64,000 bases of DNA from Sphaerisporangium sp040649355. GTDB lineage: Bacteria > Actinomycetota > Actinomycetes > Streptosporangiales > Streptosporangiaceae. The translations under genes were made by a program, and so were the position numbers. Each line of letters opens with the position of its first letter. Position 1 is the stretch's first letter. The notes beneath the pieces were generated by a model, which saw only the letters and a program-made list of their open reading frames with translations, did not search any database and was not told the origin of the DNA. Positions 7,332 through 24,129 of this stretch are shown one piece after another. The stretch spans positions 124,001 to 188,000 of the forward strand of contig NZ_JBICTU010000021.1 in NCBI RefSeq assembly GCF_043197795.1, in the 5' to 3' direction.

Positions 7332-8761
7332 CCACGCAGGAGACTCAACCCGAGACCGACGCCCCTGCCCTGGTGTTCCCGACCGGCTTCGTCTGGGGCG
7401 CCGCCACCTCGGCGTACCAGATCGAAGGCTCGATCGACACCGACGGGCGCGGGACCTCCATCTGGGACACGTTCGTCCGGCAGCCGGGCCGCGTGCTCAA
7501 CGGCGAGAACGCCGAGGTCGCGATCGACCACTATCGCCGCTACCGCGACGACGTGGCGGTCATGGCCGACCTCGGCCTGACCGCCTACCGCTTCTCGGTC
7601 TCCTGGCCGCGGATCCAGCCGGACGGGGCGGGCAAGGTCAACGAGGCCGGTCTCGACTTCTACCGCCGCCTGGTGGACGAGCTGCTCGCCCACGGCATCG
7701 AGCCCTGGCTGACCCTGTACCACTGGGACCTGCCCCAGGCGCTGGAGGACCTAGGCGGGTGGCCGGTACGCGACACGTCGAAGCGCTTCGCCGACTTCGC
7801 GGCCTGCGTCCACCAGGCCCTCGGCGACCGGGTCCGCAACTGGAGCACGGTGAACGAGCCCTGGTGCGCGGCCTTCCTCGGGTACGCCTCCGGCGAGCAC
7901 GCTCCGGGACGGCGCGAGCCGGCCGCCTCCATCAGGGCCGCCCACCACCTCAACCTGGCCCACGGCCTGTCGGTCCAGGCGCTGCGCGCCCAGGGCGCCG
8001 GCGCCCAGATCGGGGGGTCGGTCAACCTGTACGCGATCACCCCTGCCTCGCAGGACGAGGCGGACCTGGACGCCGCCCGCCGCATCGACGGCCTGCAGAA
8101 CCGGTTCTTCCTCGACGCGCTGCTGAAGGGCTCCTACCCCGAGGACGTCCTCGCGGACCTGAGCGCCGTCACCGAGATCGACTTCATCCAGGACGGCGAC
8201 CTGGAGACGATCTCCACGCCGTTCGACACGCTGATGGTGAACTACTACAGCCGCTTCACCGTGTCGGGGAAGCCGGGCGGGGCCGCCTCCGCCGCCGCCG
8301 CGCCGACCGGCGCCGGGTCCCCGTGGCCGGGCAGCGAGCACGTGTCCTTCGTGAACGGCGGACGCCCGGTCACCTCGATGGGCTGGGAGATCGACGACAT
8401 CGGCCTGTACGAGGTGCTCCAGCGGGTCTCCCGCGACTACCCGAGCATCCCCCTGGTCATCTCGGAGAACGGCGCCGCCTTCGACGACGTCGTGACCGGG
8501 GAGACGGTGGACGACCAGGAGCGCCTGGCCTACATCGAGGCGCACCTGCGCACCTGCCACGCCGCCATCGAGGCGGGGATACCGCTGAAGGGATACTTCG
8601 CCTGGTCCCTGATGGACAATTTCGAATGGGCATGGGGATACGGCAAGCGTTTCGGGCTCGTCTACGTCGACTATCCCACTCAGCGCAGAACCCCCAAGGC
8701 CAGTGCGTATTGGTACGCCGACACTATTCGCCGAGGCGGCCTTCGCGGTCCGGCAGAATAA
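7328..8761 (+). CDS. bglC: Family 1 beta-glucosidase BglC (intracellular)
   Basis: A 477-residue glycoside hydrolase family 1 enzyme without a signal peptide. The family signature FVWGAATSAYQIEG is at the N-terminus. The acid/base Glu is E177 in STVNEPW and the nucleophile is E380 in VISENGAAF. It should hydrolyse imported cellobiose/cellotriose to glucose in the cytoplasm. It is the last gene of the coupled cebFG-bglC unit. In Streptomyces the matching enzyme also clears the CebR inducer, so it acts as a feedback element. Confidence 0.92.
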   Translation: MTTQETQPETDAPALVFPTGFVWGAATSAYQIEGSIDTDGRGTSIWDTFVRQPGRVLNGENAEVAIDHYRRYRDDVAVMADLGLTAYRFSVSWPRIQPDGAGKVNEAGLDFYRRLVDELLAHGIEPWLTLYHWDLPQALEDLGGWPVRDTSKRFADFAACVHQALGDRVRNWSTVNEPWCAAFLGYASGEHAPGRREPAASIRAAHHLNLAHGLSVQALRAQGAGAQIGGSVNLYAITPASQDEADLDAARRIDGLQNRFFLDALLKGSYPEDVLADLSAVTEIDFIQDGDLETISTPFDTLMVNYYSRFTVSGKPGGAASAAAAPTGAGSPWPGSEHVSFVNGGRPVTSMGWEIDDIGLYEVLQRVSRDYPSIPLVISENGAAFDDVVTGETVDDQERLAYIEAHLRTCHAAIEAGIPLKGYFAWSLMDNFEWAWGYGKRFGLVYVDYPTQRRTPKASAYWYADTIRRGGLRGPAE

Positions 8762-8789
8762 GGCTGAACTCTAGGAGGGGGCACTTCTC

Positions 8790-9809
8790 ATGAACGGGGA
8801 CCGCCGCTCGGGAGCGCGACCGACCCTCGAGGCCGTCGCCGCTCGCGCCGGCGTCGGCCGCGGGACGGTTTCACGCGTCATCAACGGCTCGCCGAAGGTG
8901 AGCGACAAGGCGCGCGAGGCCGTGCAGCAGGCGATCGACGAACTCGGCTACGTGCCCAACCGGGCGGCGCGCACCCTGGTCACCAGGCGCACGGACACGA
9001 TCGCGCTGGTCGTGTCCGAGTCCGAGCAGCGCATCTTCGACGAGCCGTTCTTCGCGGGCATCATCCGCGGCATCGGCTCGTCGCTGTCGGAGACCGGGCT
9101 CCAGCTGATCCTGACCATGGCGCAGTCCAACGACGAGCACGAGCGCCTGGAGCTCTACCTCACCGGCCAGCACGTCGACGGAGTCCTGCTGATCTCGCTG
9201 CACGGCGCCGACCCGCTGCCCGGCCGGCTGGAGGAGATGGGCGTGCCCACCGTCCTCGGCGGCCGGCCGGTCGGGTTCACGCCCTTCAGCTACGTCGACA
9301 TGGACAACCGCGCCGGTGCCAGGCAGGCGGTCAAGTACCTGCTCGCCAGGGGGCGGCGGCGAATCGCCACCATCGCCGGCACGCAGGACATGGGCGTGGG
9401 CGTCGACCGGCTCGCCGGGTACCGCGACGCGCTGCTGGCGACCGGCATGCCCGAGCTCGTCGCGTATGGAGACTTCAGCGAGAGCAGCGCCGTCGAGGCG
9501 ATGGAGCGGCTGCTCGGCGAGCATCCGACCCTCGACGCGGTGTTCGCCGCCTCCGACGCGATGGCGATCGGTGCGATGCGCGTGCTCAAGGAGCACGGCA
9601 GGGCGATACCCGGCGACGTGGCGGTGATCGGCTTCGAGGACTCCGCCATCGCCGCCCAGACCGTGCCGCCGCTGACCAGCGTCCACCAGCCCACCGAGGC
9701 CATGGGCCGCCAGATGGCGCAGCTCCTGGTCTCCCGTATCAACGGCGAGCGCCTGGAGCAGCCCGTCGTGATACTGGACACGCATCTGGTCGAGCGCGGC
9801 TCGGCCTGA
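8790..9809 (+). CDS. cebR: LacI-family repressor CebR
   Basis: A 339-residue transcription regulator with TAGGAGGGGG 9-18 bases before the ATG. Residues about 8-55 are the LacI helix-turn-helix and hinge (TLEAVAARAGVGRGTVSRVI, then GYVPNRAARTL). The rest is a periplasmic-binding-protein-like sensor domain. It should bind TGGGAGCGCTCCCA and be released by cellobiose/cellotriose. Perfect copies of that site lie before cebE (two), at the rightward peptide-cluster promoter and before the aldose epimerase, plus one imperfect copy on the leftward NRPS promoter. That makes it the likely local master regulator. No such box was seen directly upstream of cebR itself. Confidence 0.9.
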   Translation: MNGDRRSGARPTLEAVAARAGVGRGTVSRVINGSPKVSDKAREAVQQAIDELGYVPNRAARTLVTRRTDTIALVVSESEQRIFDEPFFAGIIRGIGSSLSETGLQLILTMAQSNDEHERLELYLTGQHVDGVLLISLHGADPLPGRLEEMGVPTVLGGRPVGFTPFSYVDMDNRAGARQAVKYLLARGRRRIATIAGTQDMGVGVDRLAGYRDALLATGMPELVAYGDFSESSAVEAMERLLGEHPTLDAVFAASDAMAIGAMRVLKEHGRAIPGDVAVIGFEDSAIAAQTVPPLTSVHQPTEAMGRQMAQLLVSRINGERLEQPVVILDTHLVERGSA

Positions 9810-9824
9810 CACGAGGAGCAGACC

Positions 9825-11144
9825 GTGCCCGAGCAGCGTTTCCCCGAGGAGTTCGTCTGGGGCGCGGCGACCTCCGCCTACCAGATCGAGGGCGCCACCG
9901 AGGAGGACGGGCGCGGGGTGTCCGTCTGGGACACCTTCGCGTCCGGCCCGGGCAACGTCAAGGACGGCGACACCGGGGCCGTGGCCGCCGACCACTACCA
10001 CCGGCTCGGCGAGGACCTCGACCTGATGTCCTCGCTCGGCCTGCGCGGCTACCGGTTCTCCATCGCCTGGCCGCGCGTCCAGCCCGACGGCGCAGGCAGG
10101 CCCGACCGGCGGGGGCTCGACTTCTACCGCCGGCTGGCCGACGGGCTCCGCGAGCGCGGCATCCACCCCATGGCCACGCTGTTCCACTGGGACCTGCCCC
10201 AGGCGCTGCAGGACAAGGGCGGCTGGGAGAACAGGGACACGGCCGAGCGGTTCGCCGACTACGCCGAGATCATGTTCGACGCCCTGGACCTGCGCGACTG
10301 GCTGACCGTCAACGAGCCCAAGACCGTGGTCGAGTGCGGGTACCGCTGGGGCGTCCACGCTCCGGGCGTCCAGGATGACGGGCGGGCGTTCGTGGCCCTC
10401 CACCACCTGCTGCTCGCCCACGGGCGGGCGTCCCGCGTCCTGCACGACCGGCATCCCGGCCGCCGCATCGGCCCCGCGCTCAACCTGCACCCCACCTACG
10501 CGGCCGACGACGACCCCGAGACGGCGAAGGCCGTGCGACACCAGGACGGCCTGGAGAACCGGCTGTACCTCGACCCCATCTTCACCGGCGCCTACCCCGA
10601 GGACATGCTCGCGTGGATCGCCGAACGCAGCCCCATGGCCGACCACATCCTCGACGGGGACCTCGCCGTGATCAGCGAGCCGGTCGACGTGCTCGGCGTG
10701 CAGTACTACACCCCGAGCTTCGTCGACGCCGGGGGCAACCGCGTCCTGAAGCACCCCACCGCGCAGCTCGACTGGCTGGAGATCTACCCGAGGGGCCTGT
10801 ACGACACGCTCACCCGGCTGAGGGCCGACTACCCCGAGGTGCCGATCGTGGTCACCGAGAACGGCGTGCCCGCCCCGGACGTGGTGGGCCCGGACGGCGG
10901 GGTCGCCGACGCCGGGCGCGTCGCCTTCCTGCGCGACCACCTCGCGGCCGTACGCGACGCCCTGAACGAAGGGGTCCCCGTGGAGGGGTACTACGTGTGG
11001 TCGCTGCTGGACAACTTCGAGTGGGCCGAGGGTTACAGCGCGCGCTTCGGCATCGTCCACGTCGACTTCGCCACCCAGCGGCGCACCCTGAAGGACAGCG
11101 CCCTGTGGTACCGCGACGTGATCTCCACCGGCCGCCTGACCTGA
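9825..11144 (+). CDS. Second family 1 beta-glucosidase
   Basis: A 439-residue GH1 enzyme with a GTG start 15 bases after the cebR stop, preceded by GAGGAGC. The N-terminal signature is FVWGAATSAYQIEG, the acid/base is E164 in TVNEPK, and the nucleophile is E345 in VVTENGVPA. It is clearly a diverged paralogue of bglC. The Trp that often follows the acid/base motif is replaced by Lys, so substrate preference may differ. It has no signal peptide and acts in the cytoplasm. Together with bglC it gives the locus two beta-glucosidases. It could also trim sugars from other beta-glucosides, including a glycosylated product, but that is speculation. Confidence 0.88.
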   Translation: MPEQRFPEEFVWGAATSAYQIEGATEEDGRGVSVWDTFASGPGNVKDGDTGAVAADHYHRLGEDLDLMSSLGLRGYRFSIAWPRVQPDGAGRPDRRGLDFYRRLADGLRERGIHPMATLFHWDLPQALQDKGGWENRDTAERFADYAEIMFDALDLRDWLTVNEPKTVVECGYRWGVHAPGVQDDGRAFVALHHLLLAHGRASRVLHDRHPGRRIGPALNLHPTYAADDDPETAKAVRHQDGLENRLYLDPIFTGAYPEDMLAWIAERSPMADHILDGDLAVISEPVDVLGVQYYTPSFVDAGGNRVLKHPTAQLDWLEIYPRGLYDTLTRLRADYPEVPIVVTENGVPAPDVVGPDGGVADAGRVAFLRDHLAAVRDALNEGVPVEGYYVWSLLDNFEWAEGYSARFGIVHVDFATQRRTLKDSALWYRDVISTGRLT

Positions 11145-11190
11145 CGCCCGCTCCCACCGACCCGCCAAACGGGCCATGACCTCATGGCGC

Positions 11191-11559
11191 TCACGGGGTT
11201 TTCACCGCGTAGCCGGGGACGGAGGGCCAGCGGACGGTGAGGACCACCGACCGATCCTCGGCGCGCCAGGAGTGGTCGACGCCGTGGCCCCACACGACGT
11301 AGTCGCCCGGCTTGGCCAGCAGCACGCTGCGGCCGGGCAGCTCCACCCGGAAGCGCCCGCTGATCAGGATGAGCAGGGCGGTGCGCTTCTCGCCGGTGAC
11401 CCACTCGGCACGCTCGTCGCCAGGGGGGTGCACGCCCCACTTGATCTCGACGTCCTCGCTGTGCCGCATGTCGCCGAACGGCTTGAAGTGCCCGAGCAGC
11501 CACCCCTTGTCGGCCGCCGCGTCGACGTCCGCGCTACCCACGTACACGTTCTCACTCAC
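11191..11559 (-). CDS. Small cupin-fold protein
   Basis: A 122-residue single-domain protein. The central part shows cupin strands: KWGVHPPGDERAEWVTGEKR for motif 1, and LPGRSVLLAKPGDYVVWGHG leading to DHSWRAEDRSVVLTVRW for motif 2. Cupins of this size bind a metal or small ligand; several are epimerases, isomerases or sensors. It lies downstream of the leftward NRPS-MbtH operon on the same strand, separated by about 170 bases and a small hairpin, so membership in the peptide cluster is possible but not shown. It converges on the second beta-glucosidase gene. Confidence 0.65.
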   Translation of the reverse strand: MSENVYVGSADVDAAADKGWLLGHFKPFGDMRHSEDVEIKWGVHPPGDERAEWVTGEKRTALLILISGRFRVELPGRSVLLAKPGDYVVWGHGVDHSWRAEDRSVVLTVRWPSVPGYAVKTP

Positions 11560-11693
11560 GACCGCCGACGCTAGCAGCCCAAAGGCCGAGCCCGCCGCTG
11601 TCTGAACAGTCGAGCCCGCAACTCCCGGTGTGCCTGCGACACCTCGGCCGAGACTCCGGGAAGATCATAAACATATTCGACGGTAACCGCCGT

Positions 11694-11713
11694 GTCCTGG
11701 GGACGCCCAGGAC
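11694..11713 (-). terminator. Short hairpin after mbtH
   Basis: GTCCTGGG at 11694-11701 pairs with CCCAGGAC at 11706-11713 around a 4-base loop, 13 bases past the mbtH stop on the minus strand. There is no T tract, so termination may be partial. Confidence 0.4.
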
Positions 11714-11726
11714 GACGGGGGTGTGG

Positions 11727-11918
11727 TCAGTGGGTGGCGGGTGTTCTCGCGCTAAGGGGGCGCATGTCGGTCCAGACCTCCTCGATGTGGGCGAGGCACT
11801 CCTCCTGGGTGCCCTCGAAGCCGTCGGGGCGCCAGCCGGCCGGGATCTCACGGTCCGACGGCCAGAGGGAGTACTGCTCCTCGCCGTTGAGGACGACGCG
11901 GTGCGGGGCTTCTGTCAC
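11727..11918 (-). CDS. MbtH-family NRPS partner protein
   Basis: A 63-residue protein starting at a GTG that overlaps the stop of the upstream NRPS (GTGA), with AAGGAG just before it. It carries the full MbtH signature in order: NGEEQYSLWP, the paired Trp residues in PAGWRPDGFEG, and CLAHIEEVWTDMRPLS. MbtH-like proteins bind and activate adenylation domains. This one should serve the three A domains of the two NRPS genes directly upstream in the same operon. Confidence 0.95.
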   Translation of the reverse strand: MTEAPHRVVLNGEEQYSLWPSDREIPAGWRPDGFEGTQEECLAHIEEVWTDMRPLSARTPATH

Positions 11919-14900
11919 GGGGTCTCCTTGAGAGCGGGTCGTCGGTCGGTCGGGTGCGAGTCGTCGCCGGCCGAGCCCACCGGGGTACGGCCCGGCGAGG
12001 CCGGCGCGGTGGGGACGGGCAAGGTCGGCGCGGTGGGGACGGGCGAGGATGGCGCGGTGCGGGCGCGCAGGGCCTCGACGCCGACCAGGTCGTCGGGCAG
12101 CGCGTCCGGGACGACGTCGTCGAAGCGGGCCAGCGCCTTGACGCGCATCGCCACCAGCGCCGTCACCGCCATGGCGAGGGCGAAGCAGATGTACATGAAG
12201 CCGATGCCGCGCCCCGCGCCCGTGCCGATCAGCGTGCCGACGGTTCCCGCCAGTGGGCCGTCGTGGGCCAGCAGCGGCTCGAACACCGCCGTGCCGTACG
12301 GGGCCACGAGACCGAAGCCGACGGGGAGGGTGGACCAGGCGACCAGCGTGTTCAGCGCGATCACCCGCCCGTGGAACCGCTGGGGCACCTTGACCTGGAT
12401 GATCGTGGCGTAGACGCCGTTGAGGAGCGTGAGCCACAGCGACATGCCGAAGGCTCCGGCGCCGATCACGACCAGGTCGTCACGCAGCCCGGTGACCAGG
12501 CAGAAGACCGACAGGGCCAGGGTCGAGAGCAGGACGCCGCGAAGGCGCTTCCTGCGCGGCCCGCCCCACACCGTCATGGCGAGGCCGCCGAGGAACGCGC
12601 CGAGCCCGCCCGCGAAGGCGACCCGCCCGACGTCGGCCAGCGTGCCGGTCGCCAGCACCAGCGGCGAGATCATCAGGAAGAGCGGCGACAGGAAGATGTT
12701 GAGCACGGCGAAGAACGCCAGCATGGAGCGGAACGACCGGTTCCCCCACGAGTACCGGAAGCCGTTCACCATCTCGGTCACCACGGACTCCCGCCGCTTC
12801 CACGCCATCGAGGACGGGAACCGGATGAGCGCCACGCTCAGGATGGCCACGGCGTAGCTCGCCACGTCGATGACCAGGATGCCGGACAGGCCGATCGTGG
12901 CCATCAGCCCGGCGGCGACCAGGGGGACGATGAGCTGTGAGGTGCCGATGACCATCTGCACCACGCCGTTGGCGTGACCGAGGTAGCGCTTGGGCACCAG
13001 TTGCGGGATCGCCGAGCCGTACGCCAGCCGCTGGAAGCTGAGCGCGACCGACAGGCACACGATCAGCGGGTAGATGTGCCAGGTCCGCAGGTGGTCGGTC
13101 CACAGCAGCACGCCGAGGATCACCTGCGTGGAGCCCGCCCCGATGTCCCCGGCGAGCATGACGCGGCGGCGGTCCGACCGGTCGACGATGGCGCCCGCGA
13201 GCGGGGACACCAGCATGCCGGGGACCAGGCCGAGCACGGCGAACAGCGCGAAGCTGACCAGCGAGCCGGTGGTCAGGTATATCCAGATGGGGATCGCGAA
13301 CTCGGTGAGTGCCGATCCGGTGATCGAGACGAGCTGGCCCGCGGCCACGACCGCGAACCGCCGCATGCTCGGCCTCGGCCCCGCCGAGGACATCCCCGAG
13401 CCGGGGTACGCCGGAGCCGGCCCGCCCCCGCCGCCTCCGGGAGCCGCCGAGCGCTCGCCGTTCGCGGGGGTGGCTGTTTCAGCGGCGCCGGGGGTGGCGG
13501 TGGAGACGTCGTGCAGCCACCAGGTGGAGTCCTCACGGCGGAGGTACGGCTCGGTACGGCCGTCCGCGACGGCCGGGTGGATGCCGGTGAGGATCGCCGC
13601 CAGTTCCTCCGCCCGATATTTCATGAAGAAGTGGCCTGCTTCGTCCAGCACGACGAGGGCCGTCGAGGCCGAGACGCAGTGCCACTCGCGGAAGCGTTCC
13701 TGGTAGAACTCGGTGGCGGGGTCGCGCTCGCCCACGACGGCGACGACCGGCGCCCTGAACGGAGCCGTCCGCTCCTCGAACAGCCGGCCGAAGTACCGCT
13801 CCGCGGCGCGCGTGCCCTGCCGCCGGTTGCGGATGATGAGCCTCAGCTGCTCGGGGTCGACCTCCTCGATGTCCATCCCGGCCGCGGTGAGCGCGTTGGC
13901 CATCGCCTGGTCACTGCGGATGCGCTCCATCCAGTCCGACACCCGCGACATGAGCCCCTTCGGACGGGCGAAGGGGAAGATGCCGCCGAGGTAGACCGCG
14001 TCGACCTCGCGCCCGGCGGCCTCCAGGCGGCGCACGATCTCCGCCGCCAGCATCACCCCGAGCCCGCAGTGCCCGTACAGGACAAGGGGGCCCTCGACCG
14101 TGGCGAGGATCTCCTCGACGCACTCGCTCGCGACCTCGGGGATCGGCCGTGACTCCTCCCCCAGCTCGTGCCCGGGGACCGCGATCGAGTACAGCGCCCA
14201 GTCGCGCGGCAGGGCGTCGGCCAGGTGCTTGTAGATGACCGCGCTGCCTCCTCCGTACGGGGCGCAGACCAGGGTCGCGGTCGCGCGACGGGCGGGGGTG
14301 AGCCGGTGCAGCAGCTTTCGCGGACCGTCGTCGCCGGCCCGCATGAGGTGCGCGAGCGAGCGCACGGTGGAGTGCTTGAACAGGTCCATGATCGTGACCG
14401 GGTGCCCGGCCATCGAGCGCAGCCGCGCGATGACCTGCATGGCGAGCAGCGAGTGCCCTCCGAGGTCGAAGAAGTCGTCCAGGGCGCCGACGCGGTCCAG
14501 CCCGAGCACCTTCGCCCAGATCTCCGCGACGGCCTCCTCCAGCGGGGTCTCCGGCGGGACGTACCCGGCGCCCTCACCGGGCCGCTCGTCGTCGGGCTCC
14601 GGCAGGGCGGCCCTGTCGACCTTGCCGTGGGACTTGAAGGGCACCGAGTCCAGCCAGACGTACTTGACGGGGACCATGTAGTCGGGCAGCCGCTCGCGGA
14701 TCCAGCCCCGCAGTTCGCCGGCGCCCGGCCGCTCGTCCCCGCTCGCGGCGACGAGGTAGGCGACCAGCCCCCGGGCGCGCAGGTCGACGACGGCCTGGGC
14801 GACGGCGGGGTGCTCCTGGAGCAGGGTCTCGATCTCCCCCAGCTCGACGCGGTAGCCGCGCACCTTGACCTGCAGGTCGCGGCGGCCGAGGAACTGCAGG

Positions 14901-17610
14901 TCGCCGTCCGGAAGCCACCGGCCGAGGTCCCCGGTGCGGTACATGCGCGCGCCGGGCTCGCCGTACGGGTCGGGCAGGAAGCGGTCGGCGGTCAGGCCGG
15001 GCCTGCCGAGGTAGCCGCGCGCCAGCCGCTCCCCGCCGAGATGGATCTCTCCCGGCACGCCGACCGGCACGGGCCGCAGGTGCTCGTCCAGTACGTACGC
15101 GCGGGCGCCGGGCAGCGGCCGCCCGATCGGGAGCGTGGGCGCCACGTCGGGGACGGCCGGGTCGGCGCGCAGGGTGGTGACGCCGACCGTGGCCTCGGTG
15201 GGCCCGTAGTGGTTGACCACGGCGCACCCGCCGAGCGCGGCCAGCTCCTTCGCCCAGGCCCAAGGCGAGGCCTCGCCGCCGAGGATGAGCAGGCGCCGGG
15301 GCAGCAACTCGCGCGGGCTCGCCTCGGCCAGCAGCGCGGCGAGGTGCGACGGGGTGATCTTCAGGTAGTCGATGCGCGCCTTGGCGAAGCACGCGGCGAG
15401 ATCGGGCGCGGCCGTGCGGGAGGGCACCAGGTGCAGCGTGCCGCCGGTCATCAGGGACAGGTAGAAGACGGTGACGCCGAAGTCGAAGGCGAGCGACTGC
15501 AGGAGCGCGAACGAGCCTCCGGGCTCGAACCCGGTGCCGCGCGCGACGCCGTCCGCGCCGGAACCGGCCGCCGCGGCGTCGCGCATCCCTGCGGCGAACC
15601 GCTCCCGCACGCCGGCCAGGTAGAGCAGCACCTCGCGATGCTGGACGGCGACGCCCTTGGGCCTGCCGGTGGTGCCCGAGGTGTAGATGACGTAGGCCAG
15701 GTCGCGGCCCGTGACGCCGGTGTCCACGGGCCCGGGTTCCACGCCGTCGAGGACCCCGGTGTCCAGGGCGACGGCCGTCAGCTCGCAGGCGGGCCCGGGG
15801 TCCGCGACCTCGCGGGGCAGCCGGGAGCGCAGCGCGGTGGTGGTGACCGCGACGCGCACGCCCGCGTCCGCCAGCGCGTACGCCAGCCGCTCCCCGGGGT
15901 GCTCGGGATCGAGCGGCACGTAGGCGCCGCCCGCCTTCAGCACGCCGACGACGGCGACGGCCAGCTCGGCCGACTGCTCCAGGCAGATGGCCACCCGCTG
16001 GTCGGGGCCGACGCCGAGGCCCACCAGGTGCCGGGCCAGCCGGTCGGACCGTTCGTCCAGCTCGGCGTAGGTGAGGGCGGTGCCGCCGCACACGACGGCG
16101 GTCGCGGTGGGCGTGCGGGCCGCCTGGGCGGTGACGAGCCGGTGCAGCAGGTCGTGCTCGGGCGGCTCGGGGGCCGGCGAGCCGGCGAACTCCAGCGCCC
16201 GGCCGTACGGGAGCTCGATCTCGGAGATCCGGGTCGCGGGGGCGGCGACGACCGAGCGGAGCAGGCTCTCGAAATGGCCGGCCATCCGCTCCACCGTCTC
16301 CGGCAGGAACAAAGAGGTATTAAAGGTGAAATTTCCCCATAAACCGCCGTCTGGGGTTTCGGTCAGATATAGCGCCAGGTCGAATCGGGCGATGGTGGTG
16401 TCGAACGGGAAACCGGTCATCGAAAAGCCCGGCGGCGGCTCCGGAGCCCTGCCGTCCTTCCCCCGGTAGTTCTGCAGCGCGAAAAGCACCTGGAAAACCG
16501 GCGAGCGGCTGACGTCACGCTCGATGGCCAGCTCGTTCACCATCTGGTCGAAGGGCAGTTCCTGGTGCGAATACGCGTCCAGCGCCGTCTCCCTGCACCG
16601 GCCGAGCAGCTCGGTGAAAAGGGGGTCGCCGGAAAGGTCGGCACGCATCGGGAGGGTGTTCACGAACACCCCGACGGCCGCCTCAAGCTCCGGCAGCCCG
16701 CGCCCGCTGATCGGCGACCCCACCGCGAAGTCCGCCGACCCCGAGTGGCGCGCGAGCAGCGCCTCGAAGGCCGCCAGCAGCGTCATGTACGGCGTCGCCC
16801 CGTACGCGTCGCCGAGCCGTGCGACCGCCGAGGCCAGGTCCGCGTCGAGGGGGAAACCGTGCTGGGAGCCGCCGAAGCCCTGCGTCGCGGGTCGCGGCAG
16901 GTCGGTGGGCAGTTCGAGCGGGGACAGGCCGGAAAGCCGCCCCTTCCAGTAGGCGACGTCGCGGTCGTAGTCGGGCGAGCCCATGCGCCGGCGCTGCCAG
17001 ATCGCGTAGTCGCCGTACTGCGCGGGGGGTGGCGGAAGCGAGGGCGGACGCCCGGCACGGTGGTCGTCGTGCAGCGTCAGGATCTCGCGGATCAGGATGT
17101 CGCAGGACCGGCCGTCGGTCACGGCGTGGTGCATCGCCAGCAGCAGCACGTGCTCGCGCGGGCCGAGCCGGACGAGCAGCGCCCGGAGCAGGGGCCCGTC
17201 CTCCAGGTCGAACGGGCGGACGATCTCCTCGTTGACCAGATCGCGGGCCCGGTCCTCGTCCTCGGCTTCCACGACGCGGAAGCCGGCGCGGGGCTCGGCG
17301 TCCACGACCGCCTCGGGCCGTCCGTCGCCGGTGGTGACGAACCGGGTGCGCAGGCTCTCGTGGCGGGCCACGACGCCGGTGAGGACGCGGTGGAGGCACT
17401 CCTCGTCCAGCTCGCCGGTCAGCCGCACCGAGAAGGGCACGACGTACGCGGCGGTGCCGGGCACGTACTGCTCCAGGAACCAGAACCGCTCCTGGGCGTG
17501 CGAGAGGGGCGGGGCCGTGCCCTCGGGGCGGGCGGCGATCGTCGTCACGGCCGTACGCCGTCGCAGGCGCTGCGCCAGCAACGCCTGCTTGGCCGCCGAC
17601 AGGTCCGTGG

Positions 17611-17614
<4 letters not shown>
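11915..17614 (-). CDS. NRPS module C-A-PCP-TE fused to an MFS exporter
   Basis: An 1899-residue protein from the GTG at 17614. Residues 1-40 hold a basic helix (LSAAKQALLAQRLRRR). C domain about 45-470 (HHAVTDG near 163). A domain about 490-1000 (YTSGTTGRPKG near 645). PCP with GGHSLL near 1053. Thioesterase about 1085-1360 whose nucleophile motif reads GHCGLG, giving a Cys-Asp-His triad with RDPATEFY and AGHFFM. A Gly/Pro-rich linker leads to an MFS transporter at about 1415-1825 with ten to twelve hydrophobic segments. The A-domain pocket reads D-F-T-K-I-G-H-V-G-K, close to aspartate codes. The module should add Asp-like residue 3, release the chain and export it. The start overlaps the preceding NRPS stop. 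Confidence 0.9.
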
Positions 17615-23865
<6,251 letters not shown>

Positions 23866-23955
23866 TGCGTCAGTACCTCTGCCGGACCGCGGCGGTGAAA
23901 GGGCTCTTGTCCGTCAGACAAGCGCGCGTCCAAAGCGAAATCACATAAGGCGTGG

Positions 23956-23969
23956 TGCAAACGCTCCCA
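23956..23969. promoter_or_regulatory. Imperfect CebR-like operator on the leftward NRPS promoter
   Basis: Read on the minus strand it is TGGGAGCGTTTGCA, 11 of 14 matches to the CebR palindrome with one half perfect. It begins 8 bases after the -10 of the leftward promoter, the same relative place as the perfect boxes. Likely a weaker CebR site. Confidence 0.6.
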
Positions 23970-23977
23970 AGGCCGAC

Positions 23978-24007
23978 AGGTTAGAGATTGCGCTTTGGCG
24001 GCGTCAA
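23978..24007 (-). promoter_or_regulatory. Leftward NRPS operon promoter
   Basis: On the minus strand: TTGACG (24007-24002), an 18-base spacer, TAACCT (23983-23978). This fits the vegetative sigma factor consensus. The leader to the NRPS ATG would be about 105 bases. Confidence 0.6.
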
Positions 24008-24098
24008 GATGTCATACACGTTTCGTCCGGAATGGCCGTTATAGCGGGATATTCAATGACAACGATGTGTCCAGATCCTCACAAAAGCTTTGTCATTC

Positions 24099-24128
24099 TT
24101 GACACTTGTTCGGCCGGGTCCCTAGGGT
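24099..24128 (+). promoter_or_regulatory. Rightward peptide-operon promoter
   Basis: A consensus TTGACA at 24099-24104, an 18-base spacer, then TAGGGT at 24123-24128. The expected start site, about 24135, falls inside the adjacent perfect CebR operator. Confidence 0.7.
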
Positions 24129-24129
24129 G

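Noticed and set aside
8871..11177. 768-codon antisense frame over cebR and the second beta-glucosidase
   Set aside because: Shadow of two well-supported genes; no recognisable domain.
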